The notes under the pieces were generated by a model. That model worked only from the letters and a program-made list of their open reading frames with translations. It searched no databases and was not told the origin of the DNA. Both the position numbers and the translations under genes were made by a program. Below, piece by piece: positions 15,269 through 30,632 of a DNA stretch of 64,000 bases (position 1 is its first letter; the number at the start of each line of letters is the position of its first letter). The stretch comes from Bauldia sp. (GTDB lineage: Bacteria > Pseudomonadota > Alphaproteobacteria > Rhizobiales > Kaistiaceae). The stretch is from the NCBI RefSeq assembly GCF_020442045.1, contig NZ_JAGRLA010000002.1, positions 1 to 64,000 of the forward strand. Direction: 5' to 3'.

Positions 15269-17248
15269 ATGATCGCCGAGCTCGGCCATTTCGCCCTGAT
15301 CCTCGCCTTCGTGCTCGCGGTGGCGCAGGCGACGCTGCCCTTCTGGGGGGCGATGCGAAACGACCCCCGGATGATCGCCGTCGCCGGCCCGGCGGCGGTG
15401 ACCCAGTTCCTGCTCGTCGGCCTTGCCTTCGCGGCGCTGGTCCACGCCTATATCGTCTCCGACTTCTCGCTGCTCAACGTCGTCGAGAATTCGCATTCGC
15501 AGAAGCCGCTGCTCTTCAAGATCACCGGGACCTGGGGCAACCACGAAGGCTCGATGCTGCTCTGGGTGCTGATCCTCGCGCTCTTCGGCGCGTTGGTGGC
15601 CGCCTTCGGCAGGAACCTGCCCGACAGGCTGAAGGCGCTGGTGCTGTCGGTCCAGGCCTGGGTCGCCTCGACCTTCCTGCTCTTCATCCTCCTCACCTCC
15701 AATCCCTTCCTGAGGCTCGATCCGGCGCCGATCGAGGGCAACGACCTCAATCCGGTCCTCCAGGATATCGGTCTGGCGATCCATCCGCCGCTGCTCTATC
15801 TCGGCTATGTCGGCTGCTCGATCTCTTTCGCCTTCGCCATCGCCGCCCTGATCGACGGGCGGATCGACGCCGCCTGGGCGCGCTGGGTCCGGCCCTGGAC
15901 GCTCGCCGCCTGGGGGTTCCTGACGCTCGGCATCGCGATGGGCTCCTACTGGGCCTATTACGAGCTCGGCTGGGGCGGCTTCTGGTTCTGGGACCCGGTC
16001 GAGAATGCCTCGCTGATGCCGTGGCTGGCGGCGACCGCGCTGCTGCACTCCGCGATCGTGATGGAGAAGCGCGACGCGCTGAAGATCTGGACGATCCTCC
16101 TCGCCATCCTCGCCTTCAGCCTCAGCCTGCTCGGCACCTTCCTGGTCCGCTCCGGCGTGCTGACCTCGGTCCATACCTTCGCCTCGGACCCGACGCGCGG
16201 CATCTTCATCCTGGCCATCCTCTGCATCTTCATCGGCGGCGCGCTGACGCTGTTCGCCCTGCGCGCCAGCCGGCTCGCGCCGGGCGGGGTCTTCGCGCCG
16301 ATCAGCCGGGAAGGGGCGCTGATCCTCAACAACCTCTTCCTGACCGTCATGGCGGCGGTGGTGCTGACCGGAACGCTCTATCCGCTGGTCCTCGAGGCAC
16401 TGACCGGCGCGCGGATCTCGGTCGGCGCGCCCTTCTTCAACCTGATCTTCATCCCGCTCGCCGTGCCGCTCCTCCTGATGGTGCCCTTCGGGCCGATGCT
16501 CGCCTGGAAGCGCGGCGACCTCCGGGCCGCTTCGGAGCGCCTCTTCGCGGCCTTCGGCGCGGCGATCCTGGCGGCGATGGCCTCGGCATGGCTCGCCGGC
16601 ACGGAGCATATCCTGTCGCTCTTCGGCGTGGCGCTCGCCTTCTGGCTGATCGTCGGCGCGCTCTCGGAACTGGCCTTCCGCATCAAGCTCTTCCGGACCC
16701 CGCCCGGCGACAGCCTGCGCCGGCTCGCGGGTATGCCCCGTTCGGCGATCGGCACGACGATCGCCCATGCCGGCGTCGGCGTGACCGTCCTCGGCCTCGT
16801 CGTGGCGACGACCTGGGCGACGGAGGACATCCGTTCGATGAAGGCGGGCGACGGTGTCGAGATCGGCTCGCGCTACGTGCAGCTCGACGGATTCCTGCAA
16901 CGGGATGGCGCCAACTACAAGGAGACCGTGGTCCGGTTCACCGTCTACCGGACCAGCGACGTGGTCGCGGTGATGGAGCCGTCGAAGCGCAGCTTCGCCG
17001 CCCGCCAGACGACGACAACCGAAGCCGCGATCGCCACATTCGGCTTCTCGCAGCTCTATGTCTCGCTCGGCGACATCACCGCCGATTCGACGGTGACCGT
17101 GCGCATCTACTGGAAGCCGCTGGTGACGCTGATCTGGCTCGGCGCGGTGGTGATGGCGCTCGGCGGCGTCCTCTCGCTGAGCGACCGGCGCCTGCGGGTC
17201 GGCGCCCCGCGGCCGGCGCGGCGGGCGGCGGCGGCACCGGCGGAGTAA
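15269..17248 (+). CDS. ccmF: cytochrome c heme lyase subunit CcmF (CycK)
   Basis: A 659-aa protein with many membrane helices. The tryptophan-rich heme-handling WWD motif is intact (WGGFWFWDPVENASLMPWL, about residues 235-255), followed by further helices and a periplasmic C-terminal domain (about 510-615), with conserved histidines expected around the WWD loop. It transfers heme from CcmE to apocytochrome c together with CcmI and CcmH. The length is normal. ccmH begins four bases downstream. Confidence 0.97.
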   Translation: MIAELGHFALILAFVLAVAQATLPFWGAMRNDPRMIAVAGPAAVTQFLLVGLAFAALVHAYIVSDFSLLNVVENSHSQKPLLFKITGTWGNHEGSMLLWVLILALFGALVAAFGRNLPDRLKALVLSVQAWVASTFLLFILLTSNPFLRLDPAPIEGNDLNPVLQDIGLAIHPPLLYLGYVGCSISFAFAIAALIDGRIDAAWARWVRPWTLAAWGFLTLGIAMGSYWAYYELGWGGFWFWDPVENASLMPWLAATALLHSAIVMEKRDALKIWTILLAILAFSLSLLGTFLVRSGVLTSVHTFASDPTRGIFILAILCIFIGGALTLFALRASRLAPGGVFAPISREGALILNNLFLTVMAAVVLTGTLYPLVLEALTGARISVGAPFFNLIFIPLAVPLLLMVPFGPMLAWKRGDLRAASERLFAAFGAAILAAMASAWLAGTEHILSLFGVALAFWLIVGALSELAFRIKLFRTPPGDSLRRLAGMPRSAIGTTIAHAGVGVTVLGLVVATTWATEDIRSMKAGDGVEIGSRYVQLDGFLQRDGANYKETVVRFTVYRTSDVVAVMEPSKRSFAARQTTTTEAAIATFGFSQLYVSLGDITADSTVTVRIYWKPLVTLIWLGAVVMALGGVLSLSDRRLRVGAPRPARRAAAAPAE

Positions 17249-17252
17249 CGGG

Positions 17253-17738
17253 ATGTTCGCGCGTCTCGCAGCATTGATTATGCTGATCCTGATGGCGGTC
17301 GCGCCGGCGACAACCGCCTGGGCGGTGACGCCCGACGAAATGCTCGACGATCCGGCGCTCGAGGCGCGGGCAAGGGCGCTGTCGGCCGAGCTGCGCTGCA
17401 TGGTCTGCCAGAACCAGTCGATCGACGATTCCGACGCGCCGCTCGCCCACGATCTCCGTGTCCTGCTGCGCGAGCGGCTGGTCGCCGGCGACAGCGACGA
17501 GGCGGTGATCGACTTCCTCGTCGCCCGCTACGGGGAGTTCATCCTCCTCAAGCCGCGCTTCAATCCCCGCACCGCGCTGCTGTGGCTGACGCCGGCGCTG
17601 CTGCTCGTCATCGGCGGGACGATCGCCCTCACGGTGTTCCGCAAGCGCCGGCTGACGAGTGCCGGCATAGCCGCCGACCTCAGCGACGAGGAAGAGGCGG
17701 CTCTCAAGACGATCCTGTCGCGACGGGACGGCGCGTAG
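17253..17738 (+). CDS. ccmH: cytochrome c maturation thiol protein CcmH (CycL)
   Basis: A 161-aa protein with a signal peptide (ending near AWA-VTPDE, residue 24), the redox motif RCMVCQNQ with Cys49 and Cys52, and a C-terminal membrane helix at about 108-128 followed by a short cytoplasmic tail. It reduces the apocytochrome CxxCH cysteines before heme attachment. It is the last gene of the ccm operon. About 260 bp of apparently non-coding sequence separates it from degP, and I see no clear terminator there. Confidence 0.95.
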   Translation: MFARLAALIMLILMAVAPATTAWAVTPDEMLDDPALEARARALSAELRCMVCQNQSIDDSDAPLAHDLRVLLRERLVAGDSDEAVIDFLVARYGEFILLKPRFNPRTALLWLTPALLLVIGGTIALTVFRKRRLTSAGIAADLSDEEEAALKTILSRRDGA

Positions 17739-17997
17739 CGCCCGAAGCCCGGCCCGGAGGGCGAATCACAGCGCGCACGAATCGCCAAGGATTCGCGGGC
17801 GAAATGTCGGATTCGAGCCGACCGCGGCCGTGGCACGGAGCGTTTATTGCCGAAAACGCCCTGAAATCCGCCGAACATTACCGAAGTTTAATCGGGCTGA
17901 CAGTGGCCCGTAAGGTTCGCTCGCCCATATTCGACAGCGATAGGCGCGGCGCCGCTTGGATGGCCACCGGCGCCAAGTACCAGCCTGGAGAGAGTGA

Positions 17998-19470
17998 ATG
18001 AACGACCAGTCGAATATCAAGAGAATCCGTAACCGCGCCCTGCTCGGCACAGCGGCCGCCGTCCTCCTCGGTGGCGCGATCGCCGGCGAGGCGGTCCTGC
18101 TGCCGAAGACGCCGGCCTATGCCGACGCCGTCCATGTCGAAGGCGTGCAACCCGTCAGCTTCGCCGATGTGGTGGAGAAGGTTCGCCCGGCGGTGGTCAG
18201 CGTCCGCGTCAAGGGCCCGGCTCGCGAGATGGCCGGCCTCGATCAGTTCGAGTTTCCCGACGGCTCGCCGATGGAGAAATTCTTCAAGCAGTTCCGCGAC
18301 AATCCGCAGAAGCAGTTCCGCCAGCGGCAGCCCTCGACCAGCCTTGGCTCCGGCTTCATCATCTCCGAGGACGGCTACATCGTGACCAACGACCACGTGG
18401 TCGACGATGGCGAGTCCGAGACGGTGATCCTCGACGACGGCACCGAGTTCGTCGCCGACCTGGTCGGCGTCGACCAGAAGACCGACCTCGCGCTGCTCAA
18501 GATCAAGAATCCGGACCGCAAGTTCACCTATGTGAAGTTCTCCGGAGAAAAGGCCCGCATCGGCGACTGGGTGGTCGCGGTCGGCAACCCGTTCGGCCTT
18601 GGCGGCACCGTCACCGCCGGCATCGTCTCGGCCGAGGGCCGCAACATCGGCTCCGGTCCGTATGACGACTTCATCCAGATCGACGCGGCCGTCAACCGCG
18701 GCAATTCCGGCGGTCCGGCCTTCAACCTCAAGGGTGAGGTGATCGGCATCAACACCGCGATCTTCTCGCCGTCGGGCGGCAATGTCGGCATCGCCTTCGC
18801 GATCCCGGCGAGCACGGCGGAGAATATCATCAACGACCTGATGGACGACGGACAGGTGGTCCGCGGCTGGCTCGGCGTCGAGATCCAGAATATCGACCGC
18901 GACATTGCCGACGGCCTGCAGCTCGCCGACGCCAAGGGTTCGCTCGTGACCCAGGCGCAGGAAGGCAGCCCCGCCGCCGCGGCCGGCCTCAGGTCCGGCG
19001 ACGCGATCCTCGCGGTCAACGGCCAGCCGGTCGACGATCCGCGCGCGCTCGCCACCAAGATCGCCAGCATCGCGCCCGGCACCACGGTGACGGTTTCGGT
19101 CTGGCGTTCGGGCAAGGCCGAGGACGTCAACGTCAAGCTCGGCACCCTTCCGGGCAACGATCAGGTGGCTTCGCTGGAGCCCGGCAAGGGCGGCGCCGAA
19201 GCCTCGCCGCTGACCGACTTCGGTCTGGTCGTCGGCCAGGGCGACGAAGGCGTGACCATCGAGGATGTCGATCCCAACGGCCAGGCGGCCGAGCGCGGCC
19301 TGCAGCCCGGCGACGTCATCCTGTCGGTCGGAAAGGCCGAGGTGACCAACCCGGCAGACGTCGAGAAGCTGGTCAAGGACGCCGAGAAAGACGGCATGAA
19401 GGCCGTTCTGTTGCGGGTCAAGTCGGGCGATCAGACGCGCTTCGTCGCGCTGAGCTTCGTCCGCACCTGA
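17998..19470 (+). CDS. degP: periplasmic serine endoprotease DegP/HtrA (MucD type)
   Basis: A 490-aa Do-family protease that degrades misfolded envelope proteins. It has an N-terminal signal/anchor segment (about 13-40, ending near AYA-DAVH), a trypsin-like domain with His133 (TNDHVVDD), Asp163 (KTDLALLKI) and Ser237 (GNSGGPAFN), and two PDZ domains (about 285-375 and 400-485). A Q-linker-like stretch lies before the catalytic domain (FKQFRDNPQKQFRQRQPS). A strong terminator follows. Upstream, 259 bp may hold its own promoter, although I could not place one with confidence. Confidence 0.95.
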   Translation: MNDQSNIKRIRNRALLGTAAAVLLGGAIAGEAVLLPKTPAYADAVHVEGVQPVSFADVVEKVRPAVVSVRVKGPAREMAGLDQFEFPDGSPMEKFFKQFRDNPQKQFRQRQPSTSLGSGFIISEDGYIVTNDHVVDDGESETVILDDGTEFVADLVGVDQKTDLALLKIKNPDRKFTYVKFSGEKARIGDWVVAVGNPFGLGGTVTAGIVSAEGRNIGSGPYDDFIQIDAAVNRGNSGGPAFNLKGEVIGINTAIFSPSGGNVGIAFAIPASTAENIINDLMDDGQVVRGWLGVEIQNIDRDIADGLQLADAKGSLVTQAQEGSPAAAAGLRSGDAILAVNGQPVDDPRALATKIASIAPGTTVTVSVWRSGKAEDVNVKLGTLPGNDQVASLEPGKGGAEASPLTDFGLVVGQGDEGVTIEDVDPNGQAAERGLQPGDVILSVGKAEVTNPADVEKLVKDAEKDGMKAVLLRVKSGDQTRFVALSFVRT

Positions 19471-19529
19471 CCCCAGGCAGCTGGACGGAGGCGCTCGATC
19501 GTCGCCCCGACGCTTCCGCTTCAGTGGAC

Positions 19530-19564
19530 GGCAGGCCGGTTCGCCGGCCTGCCGCTCTTTATTT
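19530..19564 (+). terminator. rho-independent terminator of degP
   Basis: A perfect 10-bp GC-rich stem, ggcaggccgg at 19530-19539 and ccggcctgcc at 19544-19553, encloses the stable loop ttcg and is followed by the T-rich tract gctctttattt. Confidence 0.88.
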
Positions 19565-19612
19565 GGCCATGCCGATCTGGCAAAGCAGCATCGGACAAGG
19601 CGAGTTGATCCG

Positions 19613-20293
19613 ATGCGGATTCTGATCATCGAGGACGACCGGGAGGCGGCCGCGTATCTCTGCAAGGCGCTGCGGGAGGCGGGCCATGTCGCCGACCACG
19701 CCGCCGATGGTGAAACCGGTACGACCATGGCGCTCGAAGGCGGATATGACGTCCTGGTCGTCGACCGGATGCTGCCCAAGCGCGACGGCCTGGCGATCAT
19801 CGAGGAGATGCGGGAACGCGGCGACGAGACGCCGGCGCTGATCCTCTCCGCGCTCGGCCAGGTCGACGACCGGGTGACCGGGCTGCGCTCGGGCGGCGAT
19901 GACTACCTCGCCAAGCCCTATGCCTTTTCGGAGCTGCTCGCCAGGGTCGAGGCGCTGGCGCGCCGCCGCCGGCCGGGTGAGGCGGAGACCGTCTACCGGG
20001 TCGGCGATCTCGAGCTCGACCGCCTCGGCCACACGGTCTCGCGGGCCGGGCAGAATGTGCCGCTGCAGCCCCGCGAATTCAGGCTGCTGGAATATCTGAT
20101 GAAGAATGCCGGACAGGTGGTGACCCGCACCATGCTGCTGGAGAATGTCTGGGACTATCACTTCGATCCCCAGACCAACGTCATCGACGTGCATATCTCG
20201 CGGCTGCGCGGCAAGATCGACAAGGGCTTCGACGCGCCGCTCCTGCACACGGTGCGTGGCGCGGGATACATGATCCGTGACAGCGCTCGGTAA
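19613..20293 (+). CDS. OmpR-family response regulator
   Basis: A 226-aa protein with a receiver domain (acidic Asp8/Asp9, phospho-acceptor Asp51 in VVDRMLPKRDG, Lys in DDYLAKPYAF) and a winged-helix domain (PREFRLLEYLMKNAGQVVTR, about 125-225). It starts about 50 bp after the degP terminator, so any promoter must lie in this short gap. The kinase gene overlaps its 3' end by 17 bases. Linkage to degP suggests an envelope stress role, which is inference. Confidence 0.9.
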   Translation: MRILIIEDDREAAAYLCKALREAGHVADHAADGETGTTMALEGGYDVLVVDRMLPKRDGLAIIEEMRERGDETPALILSALGQVDDRVTGLRSGGDDYLAKPYAFSELLARVEALARRRRPGEAETVYRVGDLELDRLGHTVSRAGQNVPLQPREFRLLEYLMKNAGQVVTRTMLLENVWDYHFDPQTNVIDVHISRLRGKIDKGFDAPLLHTVRGAGYMIRDSAR

Positions 20294-21668
20294 GGTCGTC
20301 CGCACCACCGCCTTCAAGCTTTCCGCCATCTACATCGCGGTGTTCTCGATCTTCGCGGTGTCGCTGATCCTCTACATTTCCTACAGCGTCAACGTGCTGC
20401 TCAACGACCAGCTGCGCGCGACGATCGCTGCCGAGATCCGCGGCCTCGCCGAGCAGGCGCGCGTCGGCGGCATCGCGGCGATCTTCCAGACCATCGAGGA
20501 ACGCAGCCACCAGCCGGGCGCCAGCCTCTACCTGATCACCGACGTCAACGGCCGCATCCTGACCGGCAATATCAGCCAGGTCCCCGCCGACATCTTCGAG
20601 CGCTCCGGCATCGGGCCGATCACGGTTTCCTACGAGCGCAACGTCGGCGAGGGCTCCCGCCACGTCGCCATGGTGCAGGTGCTGCGGCTGCCGGGCGGGT
20701 TCTGGATGCTGGTCGGCCGCGATATCGCCGAGCGCGAGCAGTTCCGGGACATCATCGGCCAGGCGCTGGGCTGGGCGGTGGCGCTGATGATCGTGCTGGC
20801 CATGGTGAGCTGGTTCTTCGTCAGCCGCCGCGTGCTGAAGCGGATCGACTCGGTCAGCGCCACCAGCCGCCAGATCGTCGCCGGCGACCTCTCGGGACGA
20901 CTTGAGGTGACCGGAACCGGGGACGAATTCGACCGCCTGGCCGAGAGCCTGAACGACATGCTCGAGCGCATCGAGCATCTCCTCTACGGACTCAAGGACG
21001 TTTCGGACAACATCGCCCATGACCTGAAGACGCCGCTGACCCGGCTGCGCAACAGGGTCGAAGGGGCGCTTGCCGGTCCCGCCAGCGTCGAGGCCTATCG
21101 CGACGCGCTGGAATCGACGATCGAGGAGTCCGACCAGCTGATCAAGACCTTCAACGCGCTGTTGATGATCGCCCGGATCGAGGCCGGGTCGCCGGACGGC
21201 GCGATCACCGAGGTCGACGCCGGCGCCATCGTCCGCGACGTCGCCGAGCTCTACGAGCCCGTTGCGGAAGAGCAGGGCGCCGAGCTGACCGTCACCTCGG
21301 CGGAGGCGGTGACGATCAAGGCAAGTCGCGAACTGCTCGGCCAGGCGCTCGCCAATCTCGTCGACAACGCGATCAAATACGCGCCGAGCGATACCGGCCG
21401 GCCGCTGAAGATCGAGGTGTCGAGCAGCCGCGAGGGCGGCATGCTGGCGCTCAGGGTCGCCGACAATGGTGTCGGGGTGCCGGAAGGCGACCGGGAACGT
21501 ATCCTCCAGCGTTTCGTCAGGCTCGAGGAGAGCCGGTCGCAATCCGGCAGCGGACTGGGCCTCAGCCTTGTCGCAGCGGTCGCCAGGCTGCACCATGGTA
21601 CGATCGAACTCAGCGACAACCAGCCGGGTCTGATCGTTACGATCCGCCTGCCGACCGAAACCGGGTGA
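20277..21668 (+). CDS. sensor histidine kinase, partner of the preceding regulator
   Basis: A 463-aa kinase starting at a GTG that overlaps the regulator gene. It has membrane helices at about 16-38 and 160-185, a periplasmic sensor of about 120 residues, a HAMP region (about 186-238), the phosphorylated His248 in NIAHDLKTPLTRLR, and an ATP-binding domain (NLVDNAIKYA, VADNGVGVP, GSGLGLSLVAA). The HDLKTPLTRLR box is typical of the family that includes QseC and CpxA-like sensors. The stimulus is unknown. glnE starts one base after its stop. Confidence 0.9.
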   Translation: MTALGKVVRTTAFKLSAIYIAVFSIFAVSLILYISYSVNVLLNDQLRATIAAEIRGLAEQARVGGIAAIFQTIEERSHQPGASLYLITDVNGRILTGNISQVPADIFERSGIGPITVSYERNVGEGSRHVAMVQVLRLPGGFWMLVGRDIAEREQFRDIIGQALGWAVALMIVLAMVSWFFVSRRVLKRIDSVSATSRQIVAGDLSGRLEVTGTGDEFDRLAESLNDMLERIEHLLYGLKDVSDNIAHDLKTPLTRLRNRVEGALAGPASVEAYRDALESTIEESDQLIKTFNALLMIARIEAGSPDGAITEVDAGAIVRDVAELYEPVAEEQGAELTVTSAEAVTIKASRELLGQALANLVDNAIKYAPSDTGRPLKIEVSSSREGGMLALRVADNGVGVPEGDRERILQRFVRLEESRSQSGSGLGLSLVAAVARLHHGTIELSDNQPGLIVTIRLPTETG

Positions 21669-21669
21669 C

Positions 21670-24666
<2,997 letters not shown>

Positions 24667-24731
24667 ACCCGAATATGATTGCCCGCCGCCCGGACGGCGG
24701 GCGAATGGATGACGGGTGGGAGGAATTCGTG

Positions 24732-25250
24732 ATGCGCGGGTTATGCGGACTGGCGGGATTGGCGACCCTGGCGACCTTCGTGCCGCTGCCGGCGAATGCC
24801 GCCGACATCTGGCACGTCTTCTCCGCTGACGCGTCTTTCGCCTTCCTCGCGGTCGTCGACGAGGCGGAAGTCGACGAGGCCGAAGCCTATTATCCCTTCT
24901 CCATGGACTGCTCGACCGACCGCGACTGGACGATGCGGGTCGGCGGCCTCGACCACGTTGCCCTTGGCGAGGCGATCGCCGGCAACGAGCCGCCGGTCTT
25001 CACGCTTGTCTTCGACGGGACGGAGGACCGGTTCTTCAGCCAGTACTTTCCCGATCTCGATTTCGGCGAGATGTGGGGCGAGTGGGAATATGTCGCCCGC
25101 TGGTCTCCCGGCGTCCTCGACCTGATGCTTGCCGCGAAAGAAACCCGCGTGAAGGGGCCGGGCGTCGACGCGGTGCTGCCAGGTGGTGGCGCCGAGGCGA
25201 TCGGCGCCTTCAAGGTCGCCTGCGAGACAATCGAGGCGACGAGCGAGTAG
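24732..25250 (+). CDS. secreted protein of unknown function (172 aa)
   Basis: It has a signal peptide (MRGLCGLAGLATLATFVPLP, cleavage near ANA-AD) and a mature part rich in aromatic and acidic residues (DIWHVFSADASFAFLAVVDE; YFPDLDFGEMWGEWEY), with two cysteines at about 58 and 165. I chose the ATG at 24732 because GGGAGGA lies upstream; a GTG codon directly before it is the alternative. I recognise no family. It follows glnE and converges with the PleC-like kinase gene, leaving three bases between their stops. Confidence 0.75.
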   Translation: MRGLCGLAGLATLATFVPLPANAADIWHVFSADASFAFLAVVDEAEVDEAEAYYPFSMDCSTDRDWTMRVGGLDHVALGEAIAGNEPPVFTLVFDGTEDRFFSQYFPDLDFGEMWGEWEYVARWSPGVLDLMLAAKETRVKGPGVDAVLPGGGAEAIGAFKVACETIEATSE

Positions 25251-25253
25251 CTA

Positions 25254-27599
<2,346 letters not shown>

Positions 27600-27784
27600 G
27601 CGAGGCCCCCTCGATTTGTGTCTACTTGGCTTCGGAGTACGCCACGCCCCGAATCACTTCATTTGAATCGAGGCGAATCGCCATGTCCAGAGCATTTAAT
27701 TAAAAATTTACGAGTTGGAGACCGTCGGCATTTTGGTCGGGTCGAAGGGCCGGTTCGTCGCGGCGACGCGGCGGTGGGAGCGGC

Positions 27785-30415
27785 TCAGGCGAGTGTGCGG
27801 GTGACGATGTCGCGGGTATCCGAGGAGAGATCGTCGCTCGCGGCAATGCGCTGCAGGGCCTTTTCCGCGCGCGCGCGCCGACCCGCCTCGAGTGCCTTCC
27901 ACGAGCGGAAGGTGACCAGCAGGCGCGCGGCTGTCTGCGGGTTGCGCCCGTCGAGGGCGAGAATGAAGTCGGCGACGAAATCGAAGCCGGCGCCATCGGC
28001 CCGGTTGAACTGGGTCTGGTTGCCGCCGGCGAAGCCTCCGACCAGGGCGCGGATGCGGTTCGGATTGGTCATCGAGAAGGCGGCATGGCCGGTCAGCTCC
28101 CTGACCCGGCCGAGGGTCGCCTCGGCCGGCACGATCGCCTCCATGGTCAGCCATTTGTCGAGCACCAGCGGATCGTTGCGATAGCGCGCGTAGAAGGCGT
28201 CGAGCGCCGCGAGCCGCTCGTCGAAGGCGTTGGCGGCGAGGATCGAAAGGGCGGCGAGCCGATCGGTCATGTTGTCGGCGGCCTCATAGCGGGTGACCAC
28301 CCGGTCGATGGCATCCCGCGAGCCGTCGCCGACCGACAGCCCGAGGGCGGCATTGGCCAGCGCGCGGCGGCCGGCGGACGCCGCATCCGGGCTGTAGTCG
28401 CCGGCGCCGGACATGCCGTCGGCGACGCCAGCGAGGCGATCGCCGATCCGCTCGGCGATCATCGCGACAAGGCGCTTGCGGGCGGTGGCGATCGCGTCCG
28501 GGTCGATATCGGCGCCGATCTCGCGGGCGATGTCGGCCTCGCCGGGCAGCTGGAGGATCTGGGCGCGGAAGGCCGGCTCCAGGTCGTCATTCTCGGCGAC
28601 CTCGGCAAGCGCTTCGGCAAAGGCCCCGTCGAGCTCGCTGGCCTGGCCGCTCCGCACGGCCGCGGTCTCGGCGGAAAGCATCGCGATGGCGATCTGCTGC
28701 GATGCGCGCCAGCGATTGAAGTCGTCCGCGTCGGTCCGCATCAGGAACAGGAGGTCGTCCGGGGAGAGGCCGGTCGCCAGCTTGACCGGTGCCGAGAAGC
28801 CGCGCAGCAGGGACGGCACCGGCGGCGACGACACGCCCGCGAAGACGAGCGTCTGCTCGGCCGCGGTCAGATGGATCACGTCGGCCTCGACGGCGCCGCC
28901 CGAGACCGAGGCGAAGGCGAGGTCGCCGCCATTCGGCCCGACCAGCCCGAAGCGGACCGGGATATGCATCGGCTGCTTGACGGGCTGTCCAGGCGTCGGC
29001 GGACAGGACTGCTTCAGCGAGAGCGTGTAGGTGCGATCGCCGGCATCGTAGCGGCCTTCGGCCGTGACCTCCGGCGTCCCGGCCTGCGCGTACCAGAGCT
29101 TGAATTGCGCCAGGTCCGTGCCCGTGGCGTCGGCGAAGCAGGCGAGGAAATCCTCAATGGTGACAGCCTGTCCGTCATGGCGGTCGAAATAGAGGTCCAT
29201 GCCGGCGCGGAAGCCCTCGTCGCCGAGCAGGGCCTTCAGCATGCGGATCACCTCGGCGCCCTTGTCGTATACCGTCGCCGTGTAGAAGTTATTGATCTCG
29301 CTGTAGACTTCGGGCCGGACCGGATGGGCGAGGGGGCCGGCATCCTCGGGGAACTGGCGCGCCAGCAGGGTGCGGACGTCGGCGATCCGCTTGACCCCGC
29401 GCGAGCGCTCGTCGGAGGAAAATTCCTGGTCGCGGAAGACGGTGAGGCCTTCCTTCAGGCAGAGCTGGAACCAGTCGCGGCAGGTGATGCGGTCGCCGGT
29501 CCAGTTGTGGAAATACTCGTGGGCGATGACCGTCTCGATGCCGGCATAGTCGGTATCGGTGGCGGTGTCGGCATCGGCCAGCACGTATTTGTCGTTGAAG
29601 ACGTTGAGGCCCTTGTTCTCCATCGCCCCCATGTTGAAGTCCGAGACGGCGACGATCATGAAGATGTCGAGATCATATTCGCGGCCATAGGCGGTCTCGT
29701 CCCAGCGCATCGACCGCTTGAGCGCATCCATCGCATAGGCGCAGCGCTCTTCCTTGCCGTGCTCGCAATAGATGTGGAGGGTCACCTCCCGGCCGGACAT
29801 GGTGGTGAAGCTATCGGCGACCAGCGCGAGGTCGCCGGCAACCGCGGCGAAAAGGTATGACGGCTTGGGGAAAGGGTCGTGCCAGACGGCGAAATGGTGG
29901 TCGCTGTCGGGGATATCGCCGGTATCGACGCGGTTGCCGTTGGAGAGCAGGACCGGTACGCTCTTCGGCGCTTCGAGACGGGTCGTGTAGACGGCGAGCA
30001 CGTCCGGCCGGTCGAGGAAATAGGTGATGCGGCGGAAGCCTTCCGCCTCGCACTGGGTGCAGTAGTTGCCGTTCGAGAGATAGAGCCCCATCAGCGCCGT
30101 GTTGGTTGAGGGGCTGATCTCGGTGACGGTTTCCAGCACGAAGGGATCGGAGGGCGGCGCCTTGATGGTCAACCGGTCCGGCGATGCTTCATAGGCGCCG
30201 TCGGCAAGCGGGCTGCCATTGATCGCAACGGAGACCAGCGACAACTCGTCGCCATCAAGGACCAGTGGCGCACCCGGTTCGAGAGGACGCATCTCCAGCC
30301 GCGCCGAAACCCGGGTCTGGGTTGGGTCGAGCGCAAGGTCGAGGGTGACGGTGTCGATCGCGAAGGCGGGGGGCTGATACTCGCTGAGGCGGACAGGCGT
30401 TGTCTCGGTCTTCAT
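27785..30415 (-). CDS. pepN: aminopeptidase N
   Basis: An 876-aa M1-family zinc metallopeptidase, close to the usual length for bacterial PepN. The zinc site is intact: His299, Glu300 and His303 in HEYFHNWTG, with Glu322 as third ligand. The substrate-binding MGAMENKGLN motif lies upstream, and the C-terminal helical domain is complete. It trims N-terminal residues from peptides in the cytoplasm. I chose the ATG at 30415 because MKTETTPVRLSEYQPP begins the normal N-terminus; the reading frame is open further upstream but low-quality. The 185-bp gap to the PleC-like gene is AT-richer (TTAATTAA near 27700). Confidence 0.95.
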   Translation of the reverse strand: MKTETTPVRLSEYQPPAFAIDTVTLDLALDPTQTRVSARLEMRPLEPGAPLVLDGDELSLVSVAINGSPLADGAYEASPDRLTIKAPPSDPFVLETVTEISPSTNTALMGLYLSNGNYCTQCEAEGFRRITYFLDRPDVLAVYTTRLEAPKSVPVLLSNGNRVDTGDIPDSDHHFAVWHDPFPKPSYLFAAVAGDLALVADSFTTMSGREVTLHIYCEHGKEERCAYAMDALKRSMRWDETAYGREYDLDIFMIVAVSDFNMGAMENKGLNVFNDKYVLADADTATDTDYAGIETVIAHEYFHNWTGDRITCRDWFQLCLKEGLTVFRDQEFSSDERSRGVKRIADVRTLLARQFPEDAGPLAHPVRPEVYSEINNFYTATVYDKGAEVIRMLKALLGDEGFRAGMDLYFDRHDGQAVTIEDFLACFADATGTDLAQFKLWYAQAGTPEVTAEGRYDAGDRTYTLSLKQSCPPTPGQPVKQPMHIPVRFGLVGPNGGDLAFASVSGGAVEADVIHLTAAEQTLVFAGVSSPPVPSLLRGFSAPVKLATGLSPDDLLFLMRTDADDFNRWRASQQIAIAMLSAETAAVRSGQASELDGAFAEALAEVAENDDLEPAFRAQILQLPGEADIAREIGADIDPDAIATARKRLVAMIAERIGDRLAGVADGMSGAGDYSPDAASAGRRALANAALGLSVGDGSRDAIDRVVTRYEAADNMTDRLAALSILAANAFDERLAALDAFYARYRNDPLVLDKWLTMEAIVPAEATLGRVRELTGHAAFSMTNPNRIRALVGGFAGGNQTQFNRADGAGFDFVADFILALDGRNPQTAARLLVTFRSWKALEAGRRARAEKALQRIAASDDLSSDTRDIVTRTLA

Positions 30416-30632
30416 CGGGAGAAATCTACCGTTTCGGGGGGAAGGCGGGCGATCGGCCGGCCGGGGATCGGGCTCTTCTAGAAGTTTTGGCCGCAGGATG
30501 CCACGCCTTGCTGCGAAATGTCCGGATCGAGGCGAGCCGGGGGCAGATATGACGTACGCCCCTCGCGAGCCGACCGCATGGAATTGCTTTCCTTTCTGGC
30601 GCGCGATATCAGAATATGAGGGAGGCAAGTCA

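Noticed and set aside
17582-18001. 139-codon open frame overlapping the ccmH 3' end and the degP leader
   Set aside because: Most of it is a shadow of ccmH in another frame; the remaining part has no ribosome binding site or domain.
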